Shown here piece after piece: positions 33,292-43,959 of a stretch of DNA of 64,000 nucleotides. This DNA is from Zasmidium citrigriseum (Eukaryota > Ascomycota > Dothideomycetes > Mycosphaerellales > Mycosphaerellaceae). The stretch is from assembly GCA_002786025.1 (NCBI GenBank), contig NHNW01000032.1, positions 310,001-374,000 on the forward strand, given 5' to 3'. Both the position numbers and the translations under genes were made by a program. The notes under the pieces were generated by a model that saw only the letters and a program-made list of their open reading frames with translations, was not told the origin of the DNA and searched no databases. Numbering within the stretch: position 1 is the first letter of the stretch; each line of letters starts with the position of its first letter.

Positions 33292-33981
33292 GCTTACTTT
33301 TGCTGGCACTGATACGTCGTCGTGTGCGCTGGTAGCGATTCCTAGACGCAGTGCGGAGCAGCGTTGTCGGGAAAGTCGAAGGAGTCGCGGGTCTGGAAGA
33401 TTCCTGGGCCAACGCCGATGTCTGCTGCAAAAGCACGGACCCTTCTCGCAAGTGAATCTGAGCAGGCACACGAAGCCCTCCGCTATTAGTCCGGACTAGG
33501 TGACTTAGGAATATACCCGGTATTGACCTTCTGAAAGGCTCCTTTGAGTTGTATCCAGGGATCGACCCGCTTGTCTCTCCTAGATCGCATCGGTTCGGTA
33601 GTTGGAGAAGGAGAGATCCCTGTATGAATACGAAAAAGCAAGACAGGAGCATGCCCTGAAGATGAGAAGACCACTTGGGAGTCGGAGGCTATGATCATTG
33701 GATAGCAATGCGGTGGCAGCGTCAGCACCTGCACGATCAGGTGTCATTGAGCATTGGAGAGTTTCGAAGATGCAGCACTTAAGGGAGCACTCTTTAGCTC
33801 AAAAGGAAGATGGAAAGGTACTTACCCCGTTGCACCGCTATCTCACTGGCGCCATCTCCATTGATAGTGCCCTATTGACTTCATTCATGCCTCTGTACCT
33901 CTTGCTCCTGTTGAGATTCTCGCGGCTCATTTCGACAAACTCCGGCCTATCCAACCTGATACTTCACGCCTTCTAGCTCCC
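33292..33981. other. Intergenic; third copy of the 104-bp repeat
   Basis: About 33,840-33,918 repeats ATTCATGCCTCTGTACC and TGCTCCTGTTGAGAT of the repeat at 31983-32086. The rest is spacer and upstream sequence of the F-box gene. Confidence 0.45.
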
Positions 33982-34743
33982 TCATTCCTCCTTCAAAGCA
34001 GCCGGATACTCCACAACGACCTCCTTCGCTCCAACGGCCGTCTTCTTCAGAAACTGCTTGACCATCTCCTGCACCAGCTGCAACTTCCGCTGCTTCTCCT
34101 CCGGCGCCATGTTCTTGAGCCACTCGTTGATAGTCCCGTGGTTCGAAGTCGTAATAGTGATCTTGAGATAGTCGAGCGTGGCAAACTCGAACTCCGACAG
34201 CAAGCGGATGACGTTGAGCCACTTGTTGCAATGATGTTCAGGCTTCTCGTCGAAGGCAGCTTGCCGTAGGCGGGAGTTGGCAGGACACAGCACCATCTTG
34301 GGAATTTCGATGCAGAGGTCGATGGTCTTGATCAAGGGGCGTGCTGGCATTGCAGGCACGAGGATGACATTGTACCCAGGACCAATGCCGCGAATCCTGC
34401 TTGGGACGGAGCCGTAGCCGTAGCGCAGGACGTCGAGGCCGGTGCGGATGGTGAGTCTGTCGGCGGTATGCTTGGTCTCGGGATTTGCGCCACAGCTTTC
34501 GGTGCGCTGCGTGATCTGGAAGATGTTCTGGCCGTAGTACATCGGATACGCCAACTCCCAGAGCTTCTTGCAGGCTCGCATACCGCTCACGTGGCGGCGC
34601 GTCAGGACGAGGTATGACTGCCATCGTATGGCGCGCTTGTTGCCGTCCTTGTCGCGGTGGATGACGGCGGTTTCAAGGATCCTGTTCAGAATCTCGGCGG
34701 GGACGCGGAAGAGACGGGGTGTCGAGGAGTCGATGGATGCCAT
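33982..34743 (-). CDS. F-box-like protein, subgroup D (253 aa)
   Basis: Single exon from ATG 34743. The divergent F-box-like motif RVPAEILNRILETAVIHRDK starts at residue 13, followed by CKKLWELAYPMYYGQNIFQI, the counterpart of the 'CRQ...IFYGxNxF' element. Later blocks: LIKTIDLCIEIPKMVLCP and FEFATLDYLKITITT. The gene at 35180 has the same order (LLRAIDFGIELPRGVLTG, FKKLATLTIVIDV) and nearly the same length, so they are paralogues in tandem on the same strand. No signal peptide. The middle of the protein resembles the 'predicted beta-strand' part found after 2EXR-like motifs in other fungi, but the function is unknown. Confidence 0.85.
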   Translation of the reverse strand: MASIDSSTPRLFRVPAEILNRILETAVIHRDKDGNKRAIRWQSYLVLTRRHVSGMRACKKLWELAYPMYYGQNIFQITQRTESCGANPETKHTADRLTIRTGLDVLRYGYGSVPSRIRGIGPGYNVILVPAMPARPLIKTIDLCIEIPKMVLCPANSRLRQAAFDEKPEHHCNKWLNVIRLLSEFEFATLDYLKITITTSNHGTINEWLKNMAPEEKQRKLQLVQEMVKQFLKKTAVGAKEVVVEYPAALKEE

Positions 34744-35179
34744 GGTCGAGAGTTGTTGGATGGAGATGGAGAGGCGGGGATCGGATGTGTCGAAATGAGC
34801 GATGGAGTGAGCACTAGAGTGAAGTTAGAGGTGGCGAGCGACGGCAGGTGCGGAGGCGCTTTTTCGTTGTGATCTGAAACTTCGCTGACTACGCAAACAG
34901 GCGGGAGGGCCCGGTGCGAGATCTGGTTCCATGGACAATTCACTCGGGAAATGAAGTGAAAGCTGAGAAGAGAAGGCTGGGTAGTGAAGTTTCCAAGTCA
35001 TGACTATTAGGAATTCAAGTGCCTGAACTCAGCCTTGTGGCATGCCCAATCTTCTCCACAATCTCGTTAACACGATCTGCTTTGGGAGAGACAGTACGTT
35101 TTGTATGTCGCTCCACCAACATTCATGTCCTATACTTGTGTCCTCTCAGCCACGCCGACTCAACGATTTACATGAGTGG
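34744..35179. other. Intergenic, no gene seen
   Basis: Upstream region of the gene at 33982-34743 and downstream region of the next. AATTCACTCGGGAA lies at 34937-34950. Confidence 0.45.
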
Positions 35180-35932
35180 TCATCGTATCCTCTCCTTTTC
35201 CTCCCTTGGCTTCGTCTTACTCCACAACACTTCCTCGATCTCATCAGCCCCGTCAATATTCCACCAAATCCTCAACTCTTCAGTGAGATCCGCCGGGGCG
35301 AAATCTCGAATCATTTTCACAATGCGCAGTAGATTCTGCTGCAGGTAGTCTTCTCCAGTATGAGTGGAGTTCAAATCATTAGTGCCAGTAGAAGCAACGT
35401 CGATCACGATCGTGAGCGTGGCCAGCTTCTTGAAGCCAAACTTGTGAAGCGTCCTAGGCCTTCCAAGGCACCATTTGGACTCAACGGAATCCGTAATGTC
35501 TTCACTCCCGGTCAACACCCCTCGAGGGAGCTCGATTCCAAAGTCAATAGCTCTCAGCAAATGTCGACAGCTCACTGGAGGCAAGACCAGCTTCTGGGAC
35601 TGAAACGTCTCTTTGTGTCTCTTCCAGATGGTCTCCATGCCCATGTCATCGTCGCCGTTGTCGAGATAGCGTGAGAACAGGCCCAATTTGAGCATTTGCT
35701 TTGCTTCGAATTGATTGAGGCCGAAGTACATCGGCACCATGTTGTTGTAGAAAAGCTTGCAGGTCAGCGCCGGCCGCAACTTTCGACGGGCATTAGCCAG
35801 GTAGTACCCGGTGCGGATTGGCAAGATTTCTCCCGTGCTGCGACTGCGGTGGACTATCGTCTGCTCGAAGATCATGTTCTGAATTTCAGGCGGGAGATCC
35901 AGAAAGCCCGTCGACTTTGTTTCTGCTTCCAT
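35180..35932 (-). CDS. F-box-like protein, subgroup D (250 aa)
   Basis: Single exon. The open frame extends to 36172, but ATG 35932 gives a length equal to its paralogue and places the motif FLDLPPEIQNMIFEQTIVHR at residues 10-29. The second element is CKLFYNNMVPMYFGLNQFEA. IDFGIELPRGVLTG and the hydrophobic strand KLATLTIVIDVAST follow. It is paralogous to 33982-34743, about 1.2 kb apart and on the same strand. The C-terminus is acidic, then basic (EEVLWSKTKPREEKERIR). No signal peptide with the chosen start. Confidence 0.83.
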   Translation of the reverse strand: MEAETKSTGFLDLPPEIQNMIFEQTIVHRSRSTGEILPIRTGYYLANARRKLRPALTCKLFYNNMVPMYFGLNQFEAKQMLKLGLFSRYLDNGDDDMGMETIWKRHKETFQSQKLVLPPVSCRHLLRAIDFGIELPRGVLTGSEDITDSVESKWCLGRPRTLHKFGFKKLATLTIVIDVASTGTNDLNSTHTGEDYLQQNLLRIVKMIRDFAPADLTEELRIWWNIDGADEIEEVLWSKTKPREEKERIR

Positions 35933-38900
35933 GTCGGCAGGGGCCAGACTGGTCGCGTTGTGTAAGAAGCTGTGATGGGGTGTCGAGATTGAACAAGGCG
36001 GAGGCTTGGACAAGGCGATGATCTTGAGATGCGACGGGAATCGCAAGAAGCTGTATTCGTGTGTTGAGGTGCAGCAAGACGGAGAGGTGGGCGTTGCCGG
36101 TGGTATTTGAATGCGACGAGAATATTGCTGGCGATAGAATCCAGAATTCACCAAATTTGAGCTGGTAAGCAAGCTACTCAGAGCAGTGGTAAGCTTGTCC
36201 CATGGATGGGCGAATTGCTCGATCCGTGGTACCCGGCCCGTGAAAGTTGGGCTAGCGGACCCACCGATAGCCAGGATGAGGTGAGCTTAATTCAACTTCA
36301 CCAAGATCCCCAAATATGACCTACAAGTGCTCACTTACACGAGGGGATGTGCAGCACAGCATGTCGAGACTTCCTGTGGGCATTCCAGTCATACCAACCG
36401 GGACCCGCTGTCTCCTCTTCGGTAGTTGTTGCTGCACATCCCGACCGAGAATCCATTCCCAGCTGCGTTGGCCCATGACAGTAGGCCCATCTTGGAACGG
36501 GTTCAAGCAAGGAACAGAGATCACCGTACTTCTCTCGGATCTGAAGAACGTCCTCAGAGCGAGCAGGGACCCCGAACGCCTCGGAAAATCTACAGTCGCT
36601 GAACAGCGCAGACCATAAATCCCGAGTTCAGTGAAAATGCTGCGACGGTCTGCGGGTGTGCTGTCTGGGAAGCCTGGTGCGATGCGCTAACATTGACAAT
36701 CACTGGACCTTTGGTGTTGCGATCGTGTCAGATGATGATAGTGTGCATCAGAACGAGATGAAGTAGTCCCGGGCGGCGCTCGGCCGCAGTACGCGACGCA
36801 ACAGGAGATCAAGAAGGGGTGTTGCGAGGTAAATCTGTCCAGACAGTGTTGCTTGAACAGCCGGAATGGATCTTTTGGTCTGCTGACAGCCCATCGCTGG
36901 TATGCTTGGGCACGGCAAGTTGTCTCTGGTTGACCATGACCTTCAGATCGCCTCGTCCCTCCTTCACTGAGCTGGCAAGGGCGACTGGACCCGGGTAAAT
37001 CCGACTTTTGTCGCTGACGAGCCAGTGTCTTCCCCTTCTCAAAGCCGAAAGTGCCGCAATTGTCGCTCCCTGTGGTTTGGACAGACTTCCGTCGAAATGA
37101 CGTTGGTGGAAGGTGTTCTTCGCGATTCTCGATTCTGGTTCCCGGCAAGCATGTCCGGACGTGAGGCTGAGCGCGTCAATTAGGACCAGCTGGATATGCT
37201 GGAACTGGATCGTGAGGAGATATTAGGTATGCTCCCTTGGCAGTGACTGAAGGTGGATCAAGCACTCTGCTACTTGTTGCAAGAAGTAGATGTGAAGCCT
37301 CTATACAGTGTGATCGTCATCTTCCAAAGGCGATGGACCCTGCTGCGGCTGGTTGAAGAAGCGGTCCAGCATCGCCGGCTAAGAAGGAAATACTGGGTGA
37401 GGTCGAAACAGGCTGGCGCCAGTGGAGATGATAGGCCATTGTTCATAGTCGTTCGCGGATGATCTCTTGGGTGGAGATTCGGTCGCCGTTGCGGACTTCC
37501 AATACGTTCCTCGCCGAGCAGCGAAGTTTTGTGGGCGTTGGCGAATGTCGTTCGCGCGGAAAGGGTGATGACGTACGCAAGTTCGGCGGCAATGGATTGC
37601 TGAGTCGCGGCAGGCGCCAAAACTTGACCTCGGCGTCGTCGTGAGGAAGTGACTGCGTTCGAACCCCGGCAGCTGCAGCACATTTTGAGCTTTCTTGAAC
37701 ACCTCAAATCATCGCAAACCACGCAACGAAAACGATACCGCTTACGCACATCGTCTTTCGGCTCGGTAAAAGATCGTCAAGCGTCTCAGCAGCAAAATGA
37801 AATCGATTGAGATGTAGCCATCTCCGTCCAGGGCTCAGGATAAGACCAAGATGCTGCAACAGCAGTAATGCGCACATCAAAAAGAAAACACGCTCTCAAC
37901 CAGCAAAAATGTATGACAGCGGAGCAAAACCTTGGGGGCCAAAGCCCAAGGGTGAACTTCGCTCTGACTGATTCAGGGCTGCCAACCCGCAGTTCATATG
38001 AGCTAGTTTTTAGTCGATCGAGGCCCGCACCGTGCCAATGCCAATGCCGTAGACGTTTCACAATCACTCACGGGGGATCACGGGGGAGCACATACCATAT
38101 AAGACCCATATCCAACACCTGTCACCGAAGTGAAGTGGCTAACCACTGAGCCAAGCTGGCTTTGATTTGATGTGAGAGGAGGGGAAATTTGGACTTATAA
38201 TACTTCACATAGATGTCTACGGGCCGGTCTTAGCGCGTTCTCACTCGCCAGTGATGAGGGCATGATGTAGAGGTACTGGCGAGGGTGCGGTGTTTGGGAC
38301 AGCTCTGCAGCGGGCAGGGGCGTCGACTCTCTAGGGCGCGAGGTCGTGCTACATCTGGCTCTGTCTTACGAATGCTCCATCTATGTGATTCATATCTCCT
38401 CTGAAGTTGCACTCTATAAATATGCTCTTCTGTTGTATTCATACTTCAAAAACTGGCGGCTGCTTGTCGCTGCTTCTTCATCTTCCCAAACAAGCCGCCG
38501 CAACATCAGCCACACCACCTCTTCACCGAGTTCGAGCGCCCGTACCATGACATGCATATCGAAACAGCCCGGCCTTTATCAAGCATCGATGTATCGAACA
38601 CCACACTTGCTTGCCCTGCAGATCGCGACGCGTATCGCGTACAGGACGTTGTTAGTATGCGACGTCGCCTTCACCTTGCCCCTGGTCCGATCAGCTCTCC
38701 TCTGCCATACATCAGGGACTACATCACGAAGCTGGAGTACAGGGAGAATACTCAGGTTAGCTGGTACAGAGTCGTATCGGAATCGAGGGAGATGAGTCAG
38801 GATACAAGAGCCAGGAACCCACTTTCAATGACAACAATACCGCTTCAAACGGGATCACGACCATTGCGGCTGCCGTCAGACCGTGGTCCCGACTTCAACA

Positions 38901-41900
38901 TTGCCATCGACACTCTCGGAGGACCAATCCACACGGCGAATGCCACACTTACATTCCATAGGAAAGCAAGCCCGGCTCATTGTCCACACACTCGGCCGCT
39001 CTTGTGACGACATCTACAACAACAACTCGACGCAAGTTAACGGCCTCTCCTCAACGGAAGAATCGTGTCAGACGCAAAGACGACTCTGCGTCGCGGCAAA
39101 GCGTCGTGCGGCCCAAATTCGCACTCTGGCACGACACAAAAAGAAGTGGAATCGATCTCGTTCTCTACAATGCGGAGCAGTAATAGCAACCATAACACGC
39201 GAAGTACTGTGCCGGGCGGACTGCCACGGCCGCCCATGCCGCCAAGTTATCTTCAACGATCAGGAGCCACATTGTCGTGATAAGCGAGCCAATGACACCC
39301 GCCCAAATCGACGAGAGCTTCCATCGCAAGGAGTACCGTGCTATCAAGAAGATGAAACGTCCAAGTCTCAACTTGGCACTAGCATGTCGGGCTCAAGAAC
39401 GATCCAGGGTCATGGGTCAAGCGCGCCTACTCTACCTTTCCGATCGCCGATCCAGTCAGTTTGAATATCCATCGCATGCCTCAAGAACTCCATCTTTGGA
39501 CGCCAGCGCTAAAGTGTATACGAGCAACCAAAGTAACAACATCATCAAGGCCGCACGAACACCAACCTCAGTTGGAGCAGAAGAGTACTCTTGATGGCAA
39601 GAGGGAAGAGAACAACACACTCCATTAATATTCTGCAAGAGTCGCATTGATAACGCAGATGTTGTATCTTATCCATCCAATCAGCCTCCATAATGAAATT
39701 TCCCACGTCAAGAGTTCCAGTCGTCGGACCGAGCCAAATATGGGTCTGATCTCCTTTCAGAGACACAGAACTAACGGCGAACTCCTGCTGTCTGCCACTC
39801 GCCCACATCGTATTTCCACGCAGGTCGATATTGCGCACATTCGCACGCTTCCGAGTCGGGAGATACCGGGTAGAGAGAGCTGCCCCGTCTCCCTGGACCG
39901 CGCCCGCTTTTGGACGTGCAACAGGCCATTTGGACCACCACCTGACTGCAGCCGAAACCGCCCTAGATCTCAGGAACCCGGTCGGAGGACCCGTCTTTGC
40001 AGACACTTTGGACCTCGCACCTGTGACGCAAATGGTCTATCTCATCTATCTGATAAGCCTCTATGAAGAGTGTTACGACACCGAGCTCGAGCAACGACTA
40101 ACACTGCTTGGATGTTCAACGAGTGTCACCGATTAAGTGGTCAGCAGAGCACTGCGTTTTCTGTCCGCAGCGCAGCGCATACTTCGCTTCAGGGAAGAAA
40201 CGAGCACTTATCAAGATGCGAGATACATAAACATCCGCACAGGAAGCGGCCTTGATCGTGACGCAAGTGACAGTCTGGTGGTCATCACAGAAGAGAAGCT
40301 GGCTAATCTTACACCACCGACGCTGCCAGCGGGCAAATCCAGGGCGAAGTCCGCTGAGATATACTCCAAACGGAGCGGAAAGAGCACCCAGTAGACCGGC
40401 GACCACGAAGATGAGCACGACCCTGCGACCTAGTCCTTCAAGCGCGTCCTTGGACACGTTTGCTGCTATACCGGTGCTAATCGACAATAGCCCTGCATGG
40501 CCACAAAAGCTCCTCGCACTCAACCCGAAACACAAATAGATCTGCGGACAGTCTGCTCGGCCAACCACTTTTTGTGTGGCGTATTTGAGCTCCAGCGAAC
40601 GCTGTCCACGACAGCTCGACGCGATACTCAGTAAGTTGAGGACGCATTACAAGAGGAGGAAGGATAGGCAACAGACGAGGGATTTCATCGCCAGAGCAGG
40701 ATCGCGGTCAATGCAATGATTGATCGCACCCACTGACATGATCTTTCCACGAGCTGCCCGGCTGAGGCTCACCTGCGAGTCCACAAATCGCCCACCAGCG
40801 ACGAGAGGTACTAGTCCTCAGCCACCTTCAAGTCTACACTTTACACGCATACCGGCGCCTTCTATTTTCATACACATTCAAAGCACGAACAAAACGAGTG
40901 TACGGCTTAGTCCAAGACGTTAAAGGGCAGGCATTCGTCAGTATAAAAGCAAAAGGCTGACCGTCGTTCCAATGCTCTTTGACAACATCGCCGCAACACC
41001 CACTCGACATTGCCGTCGCGGTAGATTTGGCGTCCCTTCTCCGCCGCCGACAAGATCAAGCTTGAGAGATTGGGGCAATGAAACCCATCTCCTCCGCCGA
41101 GAGCGCCCCAATTCATCGCCGCGATACAACGAAATGCTCACTTTACGGGGCGGCTACGTAGGCAACGGGAGCTGTATCATCCGGTGCTCACGACGAGAGC
41201 CTCACGCACGTCATTGTAAGGACAAGGCCTCGGGGACAGTCTATGGACTCCACTGTAGCCCTTTCAGTTGCTCCACACCGTCTACGGAGCCGGCGAGAGC
41301 ACATTCGCTCGGCTATTTCAAGCATCGCTTCGGCTGTTCGCCAAAACCTCTTATCTCAAACGACGATCGAGAACGAGCAAATTACTCGCGTCGCAGTCGA
41401 AAGCCCCCACTCGATGGCGTGGTCTCCGAAGGGCTGGAGCGTTCTGGATCGAACAGGTTTCTATGCCTTTAAACTCATCTTAAGGCAGGCTCCGGTGTAG
41501 CCCCGCAAGTATTGGTCTGGAGAGACATAGAACGGATCGGCGAGCGTTTCTCGGGGATCGCCAACGTCGCTTCCAGTAAGCTCCTCCAACATCACGTAAG
41601 AATCTAGCAGCATGCTACCATGATGACACGCCACGATGAGTAGGCAGGGCAGTCGTGTCTCGCAAGAATGATTGAAGCCTTGACGGCTAGGACGCCGCCT
41701 GACGCTTCTGTGTCACACGAAGACGAATTCCCGATGTTGTTGATCTTCTGGCCGTGTCGACCTGAGGACGATATGGCATCACAACTTTGTGATGTACGGA
41801 TGACGGCGGTATGGAACAGCAAGGAGGCCAAGTCAGCCGACACCTCTTTTCCAAACATTACTCTCATACCTCACAGCTCCAGTGAAGATATCTGATAAAA

Positions 41901-42203
41901 CCATCTTGGACGACAGTCGGGATACGGCATCATCATGTACAAGAGGACCGTGGTACAATAAACTTAGGAACATTTGATGCAGGTTTCGGGCTGAATCTAA
42001 CGTCTCTGCGGTGAAAGTTCAAGGACAACAAAAGCTAAGGCCTGGATTGATCGTGGAACGGAATGACGAGATCACGATTGTGAGGCCAAAACGACGTCTT
42101 CCTTCAACTATCCACGCGTCTACGCTTTCCAGAATCCAGAGCAAAGCTGCTCCTCCCCACAGCGTAGCCCTGCCCACGCACTGGTCTCTTCCCTCTTTCT
42201 CAC
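35933..42203. other. 6.3-kb gene-poor stretch with decayed coding fragments
   Basis: No intact gene could be supported. CpA and TpG are present, so this is not a RIP block. Many 60-150-codon frames occur, mostly Ser/Arg-rich and overlapping. Hints of older coding sequence: two + strand segments read TQMLYLIHPISLHNE (from 39653) and TQMVYLIYLISLYEE (from 40026), 10 of 15 residues identical. An ATG-started 85-codon frame lies at 41243-41500. GGCTAGCGG lies near 36250. The stretch may be a graveyard of earlier array members or a worn-out transposon. Confidence 0.5.
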
Positions 42204-42818
42204 CTACCTCTTCTTCCAATCCGTCAACCTCGCCACCGTCTTCTTCCCCATAACAATTCCCACGCCGGACACAAACATCTCTCCCGCCCTCTTGCCCTCG
42301 CCCTCGAGTCCCACCGCCGCAGCAGCCCTCACTGCACGATTCAACTTCGCTTCCGTCTCTCGAAGGTCTTCAGGCCCCTTGTACCTCTTCGCCTTGTCGA
42401 TCCCGCCAGGACGCTTCTTCTTCTTCCAACGCTTATCTTTGAGACCCATTTCGCGCATGCTCCTGGAGAGCTCTTCGTCCTCGCGGGCTTCGGTAGCAAG
42501 CTTGAGTTTCGACGCTTCGAAGAGCCGCATCTCCTGCGAAGGCATTATGAGGTCTTCTTCGCCATCGGAATCATTGGTCGTGGACATATTGAGGTCCCCG
42601 AGGGCTTGGAGGGCGATGTCGAGTTTTTGCTGGGTTTCGAATGCCGCTTGGGCTTCTTTGGCTTCGGCGAGTTCACGCTCGAGGGTGCGGATTTTGGCTT
42701 GGAGCTGGGCGATTTTGAGGGATGGTGAGGCCGTGACTGTAGCAGAGACAGTTGTTGTTGGGGTGGGGTTGGTGACGGGGAGGGTGGTGATTGTGCCGTT
42801 GCCGATGATGAGGTCCAT
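42204..42818 (-). CDS. Coiled-coil protein, paralogue 1 (204 aa)
   Basis: Single exon. The open frame reaches 43103, but ATG 42818 was chosen because upstream sequence reads as leader. A Thr-rich N-terminus (residues 10-30) precedes a coiled coil at about 34-72 (LKIAQLQAKIRTLERELAEA). Then come an acidic patch (NDSDGEEDLIMPSQE) and basic segments (KDKRWKKKKRPGGIDK). The gene just upstream (43128-43643) aligns over the coiled coil: IAQLQAKIRTLE...LDIALQALGDL against ITQLQERIQALE...DMAIAQQAFGEM. The basic middle suggests a nuclear or nucleic-acid-associated protein; no family is recognised. Confidence 0.72.
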   Translation of the reverse strand: MDLIIGNGTITTLPVTNPTPTTTVSATVTASPSLKIAQLQAKIRTLERELAEAKEAQAAFETQQKLDIALQALGDLNMSTTNDSDGEEDLIMPSQEMRLFEASKLKLATEAREDEELSRSMREMGLKDKRWKKKKRPGGIDKAKRYKGPEDLRETEAKLNRAVRAAAAVGLEGEGKRAGEMFVSGVGIVMGKKTVARLTDWKKR

Positions 42819-43127
42819 GGTTGTTTGGTTGTTTGGAACTAGTGAGCTGTGATGTTTGGTGTAAGCAGTGGTTCTGAAACTTGGGGATGGGGATTTGTGA
42901 AGAGGGCAGAAGCAGCGTGCACCAGGATGAGTGTAAATGTAGACCAGCTGCAGGTGTCGTGCGTCGCCAGACGTCAATGCTGTGTTCCATTTTATGGCAT
43001 ATGTCGACAATGCCATTCTCTCGTGATGTCGTTCTTTGTGTGCCCATCGAATCAGTACGGGCCACGCACCCCGTCCGCCCTTCGAGTCAGTCCGGGCGGA
43101 CAAAGGCCAAAATCCTCCTCTCCCTCC
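42819..43127. other. Intergenic, no gene seen
   Basis: Spacer of about 310 bp between the two coiled-coil paralogues. It should hold the promoter of the downstream one. Confidence 0.45.
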
Positions 43128-43643
43128 TCACGACCACTTCCAATCCGGCACCTCCCCATCGTACTTCCCAGCAGCCGCCGGCTGCGGCTCCATCGCCCTC
43201 TCCTCCTCCCTCTGCTTCTCGACAAGCGCCTCCTCCAACTCCCTCCTCGCCTCCTCCAACTTCTTCTTCGTCTCCTCCACCCGGGCAAACGCCTCTCCCT
43301 CCTTGCTGAAGGCAGGCTTCTTAGCCTCCTTCTTCTCCTTCTCCACACGTCCTCCCACAACACCCTCCTGCTTCTTCTCCTTCTTCCTCCCCCACCGCTG
43401 CTTGAAGCCCTTACGGTTATGCTTCTTCATCTTGGCCTTCTCCCAGGCCTCCCTGTCGACGGGAGGTTCACCCTCCTTCTCCTCCTTGCTGGCGCTCATC
43501 TCCCCGAACGCCTGCTGCGCGATCGCCATGTCCCGACGATCGGCGTAGCCTTGGATGGTGGCTTCGTTCGCCGAGAGTTGGGCTTCGAGCGCTTGGATGC
43601 GCTCTTGCAGCTGGGTGATGGTGGGAGGGGCGGCCGACGACAT
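43128..43643 (-). CDS. Coiled-coil protein, paralogue 2 (171 aa)
   Basis: Single exon from ATG 43643. A first coiled coil at about residues 8-47 (ITQLQERIQALEAQLSANEA) matches that of the neighbouring gene at 42204. A strongly basic middle (KKHNRKGFKQRWGRKKEKKQ) follows, then a second highly charged coil at about 116-150 (VEETKKKLEEARRELEEALV). It ends with DWKWS. A 5' leader intron is possible: GTAAGT occurs about 65 bp upstream of the start and TAACAG shortly before it. The pair looks like a recent duplication with different C-terminal halves. Function unknown; the basic region is consistent with nuclear location. Confidence 0.72.
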   Translation of the reverse strand: MSSAAPPTITQLQERIQALEAQLSANEATIQGYADRRDMAIAQQAFGEMSASKEEKEGEPPVDREAWEKAKMKKHNRKGFKQRWGRKKEKKQEGVVGGRVEKEKKEAKKPAFSKEGEAFARVEETKKKLEEARRELEEALVEKQREEERAMEPQPAAAGKYDGEVPDWKWS

Positions 43644-43959
43644 GGTGAGTTTTGTGGTGTGCTTTCGCTGTTAGTATTGATTTTTCTCTGTTGGAGTTGA
43701 TGGATGTTGGACTTACGAGTCGTTGATGGATGGCTGCGTAGAGAGAGAAGAGAAGGAGATGCAGATGGCGAAATTTGATGTGGATTTCGGCTTATTGCCG
43801 GGAGGAAGGGCGTTTCAGGGGCAATTGAATCACAACGTGAGGGAGTCAAACGGGGCTCTCTGCAGAATTCGAACGATACTATCCCCAGAATAGTACTCAA
43901 GACCATATTCAATCAACACGCTATTCGATGCCATAATCCTGAGCGTTCTCAGCGAGATA
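43644..43959. other. Intergenic, no gene seen
   Basis: About 316 bp, upstream region of the coiled-coil gene with a possible leader intron. Confidence 0.4.

Noticed and set aside
38132..38160. tRNA-like 5' half on the minus strand (TTGGCTCAGTGGTTAGCC, A-box-like with a D-arm)
   Set aside because: No anticodon stem-loop of proper shape and no B-box (GGTTCGA) follow; at best a worn fragment.
41243..41500. 85-codon ATG-started frame
   Set aside because: Reads passably as protein but stands alone in decayed sequence, with no family or splice support.
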